NCBI GenBank assembly: GCA_039026375.1
Contig: JBCCML010000012.1
Span: forward strand, 1 to 64,000
Direction of reading: 5' to 3'
Length of the DNA: 64,000 nucleotides
DNA from: Thermohalobaculum sp039026375
GTDB lineage: Bacteria > Pseudomonadota > Alphaproteobacteria > Rhodobacterales > Rhodobacteraceae
Within the stretch, counting starts at the first letter, position 1, and every line of letters begins with the position of its first letter. Both the position numbers and the translations under genes were made by a program. This document shows positions 1 to 8,242 of the stretch, piece after piece. The notes below the pieces were generated by a model. It was not told the origin of the DNA, ran no database searches, and saw only the letters and a program-made list of their open reading frames with translations.

Positions 1-2
1 GG

Positions 3-992
3 TCCATGCTGCACCCGGAGATGGTCAAGGGCGGCTATGACGAACGCTTTTCGGCCGCGACGGCAGCCGCAGGCGGTACGGTTGGTATTATCATCCCGCC
101 GTCCATCATCTTCATCGTCTACGGGTTCTTGATGAATCTGCCGATCTCGGACTTGTTCGTAGCGGGCATTCTGCCCGGTGCACTGATGGTCTTCGGCATG
201 CAGTTTGCCTGCTGGGTCATCTGCCGCCTCAACGGCTGGGGCTACCTGATCCCTCTTCAGCTGAACCGCGTACTCAAAACTGCCTTTGGCGCCTGGTTGG
301 GTTTCTTTGCCATCGGCCTTGTGCTGTGGGGCATCTACACCGGCAAATTCTCGCCGACAGAAGCGGCGGGGGTCACCGTCGGCTTCTGCATCATTGCGGG
401 CCTGCTCAGCTGGTTGGTGAGCCGTGTCCTGAGGATCCGCGAAGACAAGGAGTGGCACGAAAAGAGCTATGCCGAAATGCTGGTGGTCGAGGGCTTCACG
501 ATCCCCGAGATCCCTGGGATTGTCATGCGCTCGGCTCAGATAACAGGAATCCTGGCGCCGCTGATCGCAATCTCGGTGGTCATGCAGCAGATCCTGTCGC
601 TGCTGGGCGCGCAGCAGGTGATCGGCGACTTTGTCACCTCGATGGGCGGCTACCATGCGGTACTGTTCTCAGCGATGCTGATCGTTTTCGTCTCTGGTAT
701 GGTGCTGGAAAGCTTGCCAGTCACCATCATCCTCGCGCCGATCCTGGCACCGATTGCGGCGAGCGTTGGCGTCGACCCCGTCCACTTCTCGGTGATCTTC
801 CTTGTGGGCGCATCCATCGGCTTTATTACACCGCCCTATGGCCTGAACCTATACGTGGCATCTGGCGTGACCGGTGTCCCCTACTTCAGACTGCTTCGGT
901 ACACGTTCCCGTATCTCTTCGCGTTGATCAGCGTTTGGATTGTGGTGTCGCTGACGCCAGAGCTTGCGTTGTTCTTGTTACCCGATCGGTAA
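3..992 (+). CDS. TRAP transporter large permease (DctM family), 5' end missing
   Basis: The reading frame is open from the left edge, so this is the C-terminal ~330 residues of a protein that is usually about 430 residues. It is strongly hydrophobic with repeated helices and Gly/Pro-rich re-entrant stretches such as GGTVGIIIPPSIIF and GASIGFITPPYGLNLY, which are typical of the DctM subunit. In the family this subunit forms the Na+-driven channel of a tripartite transporter for organic acids, amino acids or related solutes. The binding protein and small permease are not in the window. An IclR regulator starts 9 bp downstream, so transporter and regulator are probably co-transcribed. Substrate cannot be read from the sequence; methylated amines are a guess from the neighbours. 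Confidence 0.93.
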   Translation, partial: SMLHPEMVKGGYDERFSAATAAAGGTVGIIIPPSIIFIVYGFLMNLPISDLFVAGILPGALMVFGMQFACWVICRLNGWGYLIPLQLNRVLKTAFGAWLGFFAIGLVLWGIYTGKFSPTEAAGVTVGFCIIAGLLSWLVSRVLRIREDKEWHEKSYAEMLVVEGFTIPEIPGIVMRSAQITGILAPLIAISVVMQQILSLLGAQQVIGDFVTSMGGYHAVLFSAMLIVFVSGMVLESLPVTIILAPILAPIAASVGVDPVHFSVIFLVGASIGFITPPYGLNLYVASGVTGVPYFRLLRYTFPYLFALISVWIVVSLTPELALFLLPDR

Positions 993-1001
993 GGGGACTC
1001 G

Positions 1002-1775
1002 ATGAAGGATGACATGCCGACCGACCAGCCAGGACAGATCCCAACAAATCTGCGCTTGCTGGTCGTTTTGGAGCATGTTGCAAGACTAGGGGAACCGGTT
1101 CTACCTGCGGTCCTGGCAGACATCACCGGTCTGCCGAAGCCCACTATCCACCGCCTGCTGGCGACAGCGGAGGCCGAGGGCCTGCTGCAGCGGGACGTAG
1201 ATGGACGCAAATACGGGCCGGGTCAGCGACTCAGGTCATTGGCGGCGAACACCCTGTCTTCGCAGCGTGTGCGTACCGAGAGGCTGATGATCATGAAGAT
1301 GTTGGCAGCCCGAGTTGGCGAAACCTGCAACCTGGCCGCCCCTGGACGCTATGGGATGACCTATCTGGACCGGGTCGAGACTCATTGGCCCCTGCAGATC
1401 AAGCTGCCCGTTGGCACCCAAGTGCCCTTCCATTGCACGGCAAGTGGGAAAATGTACCTGTCATCTTTGAGGACGGAAAAGCTCTCCCGCCTCCTAAGTG
1501 CCCTGGAACTCGAGAGGCAAACCGCAAAGACCACAGTTGAGCCAGACGCATTGCAGGCCGAACTCGCTCAGATCCGAGAGCGCGGGCATTCAACGGACAA
1601 TGAGGAGTTTATGGACGGCATGGTCGCGATCGCGGTCCCTATCCTCGACGATCAGGGAAGGTTGCTGACCACTTTGTCCATCCATGCTCCGCTGCAGCGT
1701 CACAGCGTCCAAAGCCTGACAGAGAGTCTGCCCGACCTCCGGTCTTCTGCGGACGCCTTAGAGCAACTCATCTAA
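1002..1775 (+). CDS. IclR family transcriptional regulator
   Basis: This 257-residue protein has the IclR layout: an N-terminal winged helix-turn-helix (about residues 18-75, including ITGLPKPTIHRLL) and a C-terminal effector domain (about 85-255) with the conserved FHCTASGKMYL and STDNEEFMDGMVAIAVPI stretches. IclR proteins usually control small catabolic operons in response to a carboxylate-type ligand. It follows the TRAP permease gene closely and probably regulates that operon or the mttB-type gene that converges on it. The start at 1002 has AAGGGG upstream; an in-frame ATG at 1014 is an alternative. Confidence 0.93.
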   Translation: MKDDMPTDQPGQIPTNLRLLVVLEHVARLGEPVLPAVLADITGLPKPTIHRLLATAEAEGLLQRDVDGRKYGPGQRLRSLAANTLSSQRVRTERLMIMKMLAARVGETCNLAAPGRYGMTYLDRVETHWPLQIKLPVGTQVPFHCTASGKMYLSSLRTEKLSRLLSALELERQTAKTTVEPDALQAELAQIRERGHSTDNEEFMDGMVAIAVPILDDQGRLLTTLSIHAPLQRHSVQSLTESLPDLRSSADALEQLI

Positions 1776-1922
1776 GGCACCGGCAACGCGACATACCTAG
1801 CCTGTAGACCATTGTGTCCAGAAGCCGCATGAAGCGCGCGAAGGCAGCTAGGGATACATCTACCCGGGTTAGACCGGCTCGCCGGAACGCGGAAGCGATC
1901 AAGCGCGCTTCAATCCGTCTCT

Positions 1923-3449
1923 CTAGAGGATATTGAATGCAGCGCGGATCTGTCTGTCTTGCTTGGGGCTCAGGTAGGTGGGGTGATGCTCGGCCAGTAT
2001 CTCAACAGCGCGGGCCCTGGCGCGGGTCCAGGCATCCTGCGCGCCGTTCTCAGCCCAATTCCTAGGCTCCTCACGGTCGGCAAGCCGGGGATAAAAATAG
2101 TCCCGCTCCATCGCCCGATGGGTGTGCTGGCCACTCAGGAAGTGCCCTTCGCCCAGCACCGCCTCGCAGACCGCATCGAACCCCAGGGTCTCTTGCGTGA
2201 CCTCAATCCCCCTCAGGGCTCGGTAAGTGTGGGCATGCATCTCGTCGTCCAACACGAACGCCTCGAAACTGGCACCCAGCAACGACGCTGTCATGCCGGA
2301 GCTTTCGTAGATCAGGTTCCCCCCTGCCAGCGCGGCAGCCAGCGAGGTCAGCCCCTTCTCCATGCCGTACTGGGCATCGATCGCCTTGGCATCGGTCATC
2401 GAGCACGCCACGCCCGAGGGCAGCCCAAGCCAGTTTGACAGCTGAGCCGAGGCCGCATTCAGCAGAGCCGTCTCGCCCCCACCGCCGGAGAAGGCGCCCG
2501 TGCGGAGATCAATGACCAGCGGCCAGTTCGAGAACACCATCGGATAGCCGGGCTGGATGGCGTGCACCATGACCAGGCTGGCCAGCGTCTCGGCCAATGA
2601 CTGCGCTAGAAAGCCGGCCAGGGTTGCTGGCGCAGTTGCCCCTGCCTGGGCAGCGGTGATGCACGAGATCGGGATGTTGTGCTGGATACAGGCATAGACG
2701 ACGTCTACCGCATCCTCGCCATAGCGCATCGGCGATATGACGGGGCTGATATGCGCCTTCAGGAACGGGCGTCCCGCAAACGCGCCGGGGCCGCCAGCGA
2801 CGATATCCAGCATCTCCACGATCGGTGCCACATGTTCGGCCAAGGTGAAGGAGGTCGCCACCGGCTTGGTGGTGTTGCGTACCAGTGCGTAGGCCGTGTT
2901 CACGTCCAGGTCATAGACATCCGGCACATCGGTCGCCACGCAGCATCGCGTAAACCAAGCAACGTTACTCAGCGTATCCTGCAGGCGGGTAAAGTCGTGC
3001 AAATCGGCCAGGGTAGAGGGGCGGTAGAGGCCTGTCTGCATATCCAGCGTCTGCACCGCCGCGCCCCCGGTGCCGAAGTAGACGCGTTGCCCTCCCACCT
3101 CGATCGACCGGGTGGGATCACGCCCATGCAGCGTGAACTGTCGCGCAGCGCTGGCCATCGCCTCCCGAACCAAGGAGGTGGGCATCCGCACCCGACCGTT
3201 GCCATCGCTAACGGCACCGGCAGCCAACAGATCGGCGGTCAGGCGATCCGGCACCTCGCCCATCCCAAGCTCCGCCAACAGACGGCAGGCAGTGTCATAG
3301 ATCTGGGCAAGCTCCGCCTCGGACAGCGGGCGATAGGCGCCACCTATCTGCCCTGGGGGGCACGGGTCGACCACAGGCTTAGCCGCCCGCAGGGCAATGC
3401 GCCCCTTTCGTCCCCCAGATCTGGCCTGTCTGCCCACAGTGTCCCCCAT
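1923..3449 (-). CDS. Trimethylamine methyltransferase (MttB) family protein, non-pyrrolysine type
   Basis: This 508-residue protein belongs to the MttB superfamily, whose members move a methyl group from a quaternary or tertiary amine to a corrinoid protein (MtgB for glycine betaine and related enzymes for proline betaine or carnitine). The N-terminus has the usual basic segment (GRQARSGGRKGRIALRAA) followed by GGAYRPLSEAEL, which supports the ATG at 3449; a longer frame to 3632 would run into the divergent gene. No in-frame amber codon occurs, so it is not a pyrrolysine-type trimethylamine enzyme. No corrinoid-protein gene is adjacent. A DMGDH-type gene is divergent across 167 bp, which suggests catabolism of a methylated amine. 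The substrate is not determined. Confidence 0.9.
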   Translation of the reverse strand: MGDTVGRQARSGGRKGRIALRAAKPVVDPCPPGQIGGAYRPLSEAELAQIYDTACRLLAELGMGEVPDRLTADLLAAGAVSDGNGRVRMPTSLVREAMASAARQFTLHGRDPTRSIEVGGQRVYFGTGGAAVQTLDMQTGLYRPSTLADLHDFTRLQDTLSNVAWFTRCCVATDVPDVYDLDVNTAYALVRNTTKPVATSFTLAEHVAPIVEMLDIVAGGPGAFAGRPFLKAHISPVISPMRYGEDAVDVVYACIQHNIPISCITAAQAGATAPATLAGFLAQSLAETLASLVMVHAIQPGYPMVFSNWPLVIDLRTGAFSGGGGETALLNAASAQLSNWLGLPSGVACSMTDAKAIDAQYGMEKGLTSLAAALAGGNLIYESSGMTASLLGASFEAFVLDDEMHAHTYRALRGIEVTQETLGFDAVCEAVLGEGHFLSGQHTHRAMERDYFYPRLADREEPRNWAENGAQDAWTRARARAVEILAEHHPTYLSPKQDRQIRAAFNIL

Positions 3450-3616
3450 TTGACCCGGTGCGCAGATGATCACGGCGGGCGTGGCCCGGCAATCCCACGC
3501 CCCGCCTGCACGAAAAGATCGAAACGGATGTGCGAAGGGATCGAACCTGTGCCATTGGCCCTTGATCCAAAGCTCACAGTCGGTGCCTATCGACCGGTTG
3601 CAAGATGGGGGCTGGC
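3450..3616. promoter_or_regulatory. Divergent promoter region of the mttB-type and DMGDH-type genes
   Basis: These 167 bp separate two divergent start codons and must contain both promoters. A near direct repeat, GATCGAAAC and GATCGAACC, lies around 3517-3548. I see no clear -35/-10 pair. A GGGGG run just before the ATG at 3617 serves as the ribosome binding site for the plus-strand gene. Confidence 0.4.
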
Positions 3617-6052
3617 ATGAAGTCGCGCACAAAGGTCGTGGTCATCGGGGGCGGCATCGCCGGGTGCTCGACGCTCTACCACCTGACGCAGGAGGGCTGG
3701 TCCGATGTGGTGCTGGTTGAACGGGACGAGTTGACAAGCGGCACCACCTGGCACTCCGCCGCCCAGGTCACGAACTTCGGCATGAACCAGACGATGGTCG
3801 GGCTGAAGAGCCATTCGATCCGACTGTACCAAGAACTGGCGAACGACCCCGATTACCCGATCAACTACCACCATGGCGACGGCGGCATCCGCATGGCCAA
3901 TACGCCCGAGCAGATGCAGGGCTATCACCACTTTGCCTCAATGGCGCGGGGGATGGATGTCAACTTTGAAGTCATCGACGCCGAAGAATGCGCGCGGCGG
4001 CATCCGCTGATTTCGACAGATAATCTGATCGGCGGGCTTTGGGATCCGATGGATGGTGACATCGACCCCGCGCAACTGTGCCAGGCACTGGCGCGGCGCG
4101 CCCGCAAGGCGGGGGCAGAGGTCTACCGCCACACGCCCGTGACCGGCCTGACCCAGCGCGCAGACGACACCTGGACCGTACACACCACCAAAGGCGACAT
4201 CGACACAGACATCGTGGTTAACGCCTGCGGCTACCGCGTGAACGAGGTGGGCGCCATGATGGGCGTGCACCATCCCGTCGCCTCGATGGAGCATCAGTAC
4301 TTCGTCACCGAGGAGATCCCCGCCATCCGCGAGGCGGGCCATCGCATGCCGCTGATCCGCTGCCCGATCAGCGACTATTACTGCCGCCAAGAGAAGTACG
4401 GACTATTGGTCGGCTTCTACGAACAGGCCTGCCGGACCTGGGGCATGGACGGGATCGACCCGAACTTCACCAATGCCCTCTGCCCGGACGATCTGGACCG
4501 GGTGACCGACGTGCTGGAGGGGGCCTTCGCCCGCATGCCTGCCCTGACGGAGGTTGGCATCCACACCATCGTCAACGGGCCGATCACTTACACGATCGAC
4601 GGGGCACCGCTGGTTGGGCCCATCCCCGGCAAGCGCAACGCCTTTTGCATCATCGGGCTGCGCGCGGGCCTGGGCGAAGGCGGTGGGCACGGCTGGCTAC
4701 TGGCCCAGCAAATCGTACATGGCGAGGCCTGCTATGACACTTGGGTGCTGGACCCCCGACGCTTCACCGGCCATGCCAATGTCGAATTGACCGCGCTTAA
4801 GGCGATCGAGGATTATCAGAACGAGTTCCGCTTTCACTTTCCCCATGAACACCGCCCGGCTGGGCGACCGGCCAAGACGACACCGCTGACCCCAATCCTG
4901 GCCGCCGAAGGCGCCGAGTTTACCGTCGTCAACGGGTGGGAGCGCGTCGACTACATCAAGCCCGCGCCGGATTTTCACCCGTCGCTCAGCTTCGACTTTG
5001 ACGAAGCGTTCCAGGTGGTGGCCGAGGAGGTCCGCGCCGTGCAGACGGCAGTCGGTCTCTGCGAAGTGAACGGCTTCAATCGGTTCGAGATCACGGGCAA
5101 TGACCGGCATGCGTTTCTCGATCGTATGTTCTGCGGCCGGGTGACCAAGCGGGAGGGCCGCGTTGGCCTGGGCTACCTTTTGAACCACCACGGCATGCTG
5201 AAGGGCGAGGCGACAGTGGCAAACCTGCCCGCCTCCGACCGCGGACCAGACCGCGTCTGGTATGGCTCGGCTGCGGCCAGCGAGTTCCACGACATGGATT
5301 GGCTGATAGCGCACTTGCGCCCGGGGGAGGACGTGACGGTTCGCTCTCTGACCAACGATCAGACGATCCTGGTGCTGGCCGGTCCGAAGGCACGGGCTGT
5401 GCTGTCGGAAGTCGCGCGTGGTGACTGGTCGGCCGAGGGCTTCCCCTGGCTCAGCGTGCGGGAGTGCTTCATCGGTCACGCCCCAGCGACGGTCATGGGC
5501 GTCAGCTTCTCGGGCGAGTTGGCCTACGAGATCCATGTGCCGAACCCGTCCGTTTACGCCGCGTATCTGGCGCTGCGTGCAGCAGGTAAGGCGCATGGGA
5601 TGCGCCTGTTCGGGGCACGGGCAGTGGAGTCGATGCGGATGGAGAAGGGCTTCCTGCACTGGAAGTCCGACATTCTGACCGAGTTTGATCCGTTCGAAAC
5701 GGGGCTGGATCGCTTTGTGACCATGCAGAAGCCCGAGTTCATCGGGCAGGAGGCCCTAGTGCGCCGACAGGAGGTTGGTCTGCGGCGAAAACTGGTGACG
5801 TTGGAGGTTGGGACTGATCGCGGCCCCGCGCATGGCGGCGCCTCGCTGATGCAGGATGGCGGCGTCGTTGGGACGGTTACGTCCGGCGACTGGGGACACC
5901 GGTTGGGCAAGAACCTGGCTTACGCGTTCGTGCTGCCCGATCTGGCGGGTGCGGGAACTCAGCTATCGCTGGACCGTTGTGGCGAAATGCTGCCGACCAC
6001 GGTGATCCCGCCCTGCCCCTATGATCCCGCTCATAGCCTGATGCGGCGGTAG
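3617..6052 (+). CDS. DMGDH/SARDH-type FAD protein with GcvT-like C-terminal half (copy 1)
   Basis: This 811-residue protein has the two-part layout of dimethylglycine and sarcosine dehydrogenases. An N-terminal FAD oxidoreductase domain (about 1-430) carries the dinucleotide motif VVIGGGIAGCS and SGTTWHSAAQ, whose His is the position of covalent FAD attachment in the family. A C-terminal aminomethyltransferase/GcvT-like region (about 430-810) would transfer the released one-carbon unit to tetrahydrofolate. It oxidatively removes an N-methyl group from a secondary or tertiary amine in the cytoplasm. The ATG at 3617 is chosen over one at 3605 because a GGGGG ribosome site lies between them. It is divergent from the mttB-type gene. 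Exact substrate is unknown. Confidence 0.9.
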   Translation: MKSRTKVVVIGGGIAGCSTLYHLTQEGWSDVVLVERDELTSGTTWHSAAQVTNFGMNQTMVGLKSHSIRLYQELANDPDYPINYHHGDGGIRMANTPEQMQGYHHFASMARGMDVNFEVIDAEECARRHPLISTDNLIGGLWDPMDGDIDPAQLCQALARRARKAGAEVYRHTPVTGLTQRADDTWTVHTTKGDIDTDIVVNACGYRVNEVGAMMGVHHPVASMEHQYFVTEEIPAIREAGHRMPLIRCPISDYYCRQEKYGLLVGFYEQACRTWGMDGIDPNFTNALCPDDLDRVTDVLEGAFARMPALTEVGIHTIVNGPITYTIDGAPLVGPIPGKRNAFCIIGLRAGLGEGGGHGWLLAQQIVHGEACYDTWVLDPRRFTGHANVELTALKAIEDYQNEFRFHFPHEHRPAGRPAKTTPLTPILAAEGAEFTVVNGWERVDYIKPAPDFHPSLSFDFDEAFQVVAEEVRAVQTAVGLCEVNGFNRFEITGNDRHAFLDRMFCGRVTKREGRVGLGYLLNHHGMLKGEATVANLPASDRGPDRVWYGSAAASEFHDMDWLIAHLRPGEDVTVRSLTNDQTILVLAGPKARAVLSEVARGDWSAEGFPWLSVRECFIGHAPATVMGVSFSGELAYEIHVPNPSVYAAYLALRAAGKAHGMRLFGARAVESMRMEKGFLHWKSDILTEFDPFETGLDRFVTMQKPEFIGQEALVRRQEVGLRRKLVTLEVGTDRGPAHGGASLMQDGGVVGTVTSGDWGHRLGKNLAYAFVLPDLAGAGTQLSLDRCGEMLPTTVIPPCPYDPAHSLMRR

Positions 6053-6075
6053 GGCGCGCTCCTATCCAACTACAG

Positions 6076-6109
6076 TAAAAGGAAAAGCCCACCCGAAAGC
6101 CGGATGGGC
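6076..6109 (-). terminator. Rho-independent terminator for the minus-strand gene at 6142-6936
   Basis: On the minus strand GCCCATCCG and CGGGTGGGC form a stem with one mismatch around a short loop, followed by TTTTCCTTTT. The T-rich tail is on the minus-strand side, so it serves the helix-hairpin-helix gene; it may also slow readthrough from the DMGDH-type gene. Confidence 0.7.
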
Positions 6110-6141
6110 CCTATGGCTTGTCAAGACGGCTTGAGTGCCGG

Positions 6142-6936
6142 TTACTCTTCCTGCTGCCGCTGAGAGAACTCGGTCTGACCCCCTGAGGCGAGGATCCCGG
6201 CCTGTGCGACCCAGTCGTCGCGGCTGACACGGCCCTTGAAGCCTTCCAGGTTCTCATCGACCCAGGCGACTTCGTCCGGGGACCAGGCCGCGATCTGATC
6301 GAAGTGGTAAAATCCCAGTGAGTTACACAACTCAGCCAGCTTGGGCCCAACGCCCTTGATCAGTGTCAGGTCATCGCCCTGACCGTCCCGCGCGGCACCC
6401 AGTGCTTCAGGGCGGGTGCCGACGTCTGCGGGCGCAGTCTCGGCCATCGGTTCAGGCGCGGGTGCGGGTGCAGGTCCTGGCGCAGGAGCGGGCGCGACGG
6501 CAGGTGCATTGCCGCGGGCTGCAGCGGCCTCTTCAGGCGAGATCTTTGAGCCAGGTGCACGCGGAGCAGCAGTTGCTGGTGCCGGGGTTCCCATGCCACC
6601 ACGCGCAGCGGCAGCGTCTTGCGGGCTCATCCTTTTGCGCGTCACTGCAACGCCATCCGGTGCCGGAGCATCGGGTTCGGGGATCAGTGTCGCCGACGGG
6701 CAGAAGTGCGGCACCAATCGCATGCCCCCAAAGAAGAGGCCAAGTACCGCGATGAGGCTAAGCCCATACGGTATCCAGGACTGGCTGAGGATGTAGGCCA
6801 TAAAGCCCGTCACCACCATCACGCCTGCGATGGTCACTGTCGTGCACATCCAGCCACTGCGTTCGTCGTAGTTGCTGGATAGGTTCTGTGTCAGGTACGA
6901 CCAGCGTTGGGTATCGCTCTCTCTGGACAAGCTCAT
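6142..6936 (-). CDS. Membrane-anchored protein with C-terminal helix-hairpin-helix domain
   Basis: This 264-residue protein has two predicted membrane helices (about 32-50 and 55-72), a long Ala/Pro-rich linker (about 85-175) containing two related KMSPQDAAAARG/KISPEEAAAARG-like segments, and a C-terminal helix-hairpin-helix-like domain starting with LTLIKGVGPKLAELC. Similar C-terminal domains occur in Rhodobacteraceae proteins annotated as NADH dehydrogenase subunit E-like or flap endonuclease-like, without proven function. AGGAGG lies about 10 nt upstream of the start. It sits downstream of bchP on the same strand, but a 92-bp gap and its own terminator make co-transcription uncertain. Confidence 0.75.
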   Translation of the reverse strand: MSLSRESDTQRWSYLTQNLSSNYDERSGWMCTTVTIAGVMVVTGFMAYILSQSWIPYGLSLIAVLGLFFGGMRLVPHFCPSATLIPEPDAPAPDGVAVTRKRMSPQDAAAARGGMGTPAPATAAPRAPGSKISPEEAAAARGNAPAVAPAPAPGPAPAPAPEPMAETAPADVGTRPEALGAARDGQGDDLTLIKGVGPKLAELCNSLGFYHFDQIAAWSPDEVAWVDENLEGFKGRVSRDDWVAQAGILASGGQTEFSQRQQEE

Positions 6937-7028
6937 CGGTCAGGGTCCTCCTCGTCAACGCGGCCGCCCTGGCCGGTGTCCGTCTTTAGCAGTGACGCCG
7001 GACAAACGCCTGTTGCCCGAGGCCGGTC

Positions 7029-8237
7029 TCAGTGTGGCGACAGCGCCGGAGCCGGCGCTGTCTGAATCGCCGGCACCAGCTTTAGCAGATGGGCGATGTT
7101 CTTCGCAAAGATCCGTGCGTGGGCGAGTGGCCGGGCATGGACCAATTGCTTGTTCATGTACGCTTCAAAGGTAAGGCGCTGGACGTCGATGTCATGGCAA
7201 ATCGACACGAAACGCTCGCGACGATCGTCATCGCGGTACCAGGTCTTCTGCATCATGCCGAGAACCTTGAACACTTGTCCATGCTCCTTCATGAAGCGCT
7301 TGCGGGCGGTGGCCAGAGCTTTGGCCCGCCCCGTCTCCAGCGCCGCGGCTGTCGCTTCGGCTGCGTACTGACCCCCGATCATCGCGTAATAGATCCCCTC
7401 GCCCGAGGCAGGCGCCACGACGCCCGCTGCATCACCGGCCAACACAACGTCGCGCGCATTGTCCCAGTTCTTCAGGGGTTGCAATGGGATCGGCGCGCCT
7501 TCCTTGCGGATGGTCCGGCAATTGGCCAGACCCGATGTCCGGCGCAGATCAGCGGTGGCGGCTTTCAAGTCGACCTCGCGATGAGCCGAGCCAAGGCCGA
7601 CCGACGCTTGCGGTCCGTGCGGGAACACCCAGCCGTAGAAGTCCGGGCTGATCTTGCCGTCATAGATAACGTCACAGCGCTCGGGATCGTAGCCGCCCTG
7701 AGCTTCCGGCGCCTCGATGATCTCGTGATAGGCGATGACAAATGGGATGGTGTCGCCGCCGTCCACCTCCTGCCGGGCGACATTCGAGCGAGCGCCGTCT
7801 GCGCCGATCACATATCTAGTGGCCAGTTCGTGGCTGCCGCCGTCCTTGTCACGATAGAGGACCGAGGCGCGCCCCTCGCTGTCCCGCTCGATCCGGGTGA
7901 AAGTTCCGGTGAACCGGTCAGCGCCCGCGTCTGCCGCCCGGTTGCGCAGGTATTCATCGAAATGCTCGCGGTCGACCATGCCGACAAAGCCGTTCTCGAT
8001 GGCGATATCGACCATGTTGGCGGTGGGCGAGACCATGCGTGCTGTGCTGATCTTGGCGACCAGTTGTTCGTCGGGAATGTCGAAATCCCGTATCAGACGG
8101 GGTGGTATGGCGCCGCCGCAAGGCTTGATCCGGCCCGCCTTGTCCAACATGGCGACCTTGGCTCCGGAGCGCGCCAGGTGATCGGCCGCAGTGGCTCCGG
8201 CGGGTCCGCCTCCGACGACAACGACATCATAGCGCAT
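7029..8237 (-). CDS. bchP: Geranylgeranyl diphosphate/bacteriochlorophyll reductase BchP
   Basis: BchP reduces the geranylgeranyl tail of bacteriochlorophyll a to phytyl. The 402-residue protein starts with the FAD-binding motif VVVVGGGPAGATAADHL and carries IGADGARSNVAR and the second FAD motif LAGDAAGVVAPASGEGIYYAM, all typical of the geranylgeranyl reductase family, with KPCGGAIPPRL near residue 40. It is the last gene of the bchG-BCH2-bchP operon, 5 bp after the upstream gene, the order known from Rhodobacter. Confidence 0.96.
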   Translation of the reverse strand: MRYDVVVVGGGPAGATAADHLARSGAKVAMLDKAGRIKPCGGAIPPRLIRDFDIPDEQLVAKISTARMVSPTANMVDIAIENGFVGMVDREHFDEYLRNRAADAGADRFTGTFTRIERDSEGRASVLYRDKDGGSHELATRYVIGADGARSNVARQEVDGGDTIPFVIAYHEIIEAPEAQGGYDPERCDVIYDGKISPDFYGWVFPHGPQASVGLGSAHREVDLKAATADLRRTSGLANCRTIRKEGAPIPLQPLKNWDNARDVVLAGDAAGVVAPASGEGIYYAMIGGQYAAEATAAALETGRAKALATARKRFMKEHGQVFKVLGMMQKTWYRDDDRRERFVSICHDIDVQRLTFEAYMNKQLVHARPLAHARIFAKNIAHLLKLVPAIQTAPAPALSPH

Positions 8238-8242
8238 GGGTT

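Noticed and set aside
1892..1911. GAAGCG-N8-CGCTTC hairpin between convergent genes as terminator
   Set aside because: Short stem and no T-run on either strand; too weak to list as a feature.
1923..3449. Pyrrolysine-type trimethylamine methyltransferase
   Set aside because: No in-frame TAG exists and no pyl genes are nearby; it is a non-pyrrolysine member.
2679..3620. 313-residue plus-strand reading frame opposite the mttB-type gene
   Set aside because: It is antisense to a well-recognised gene, has Gln/Arg/His-rich composition typical of shadow frames in high-GC DNA, and no ribosome site.
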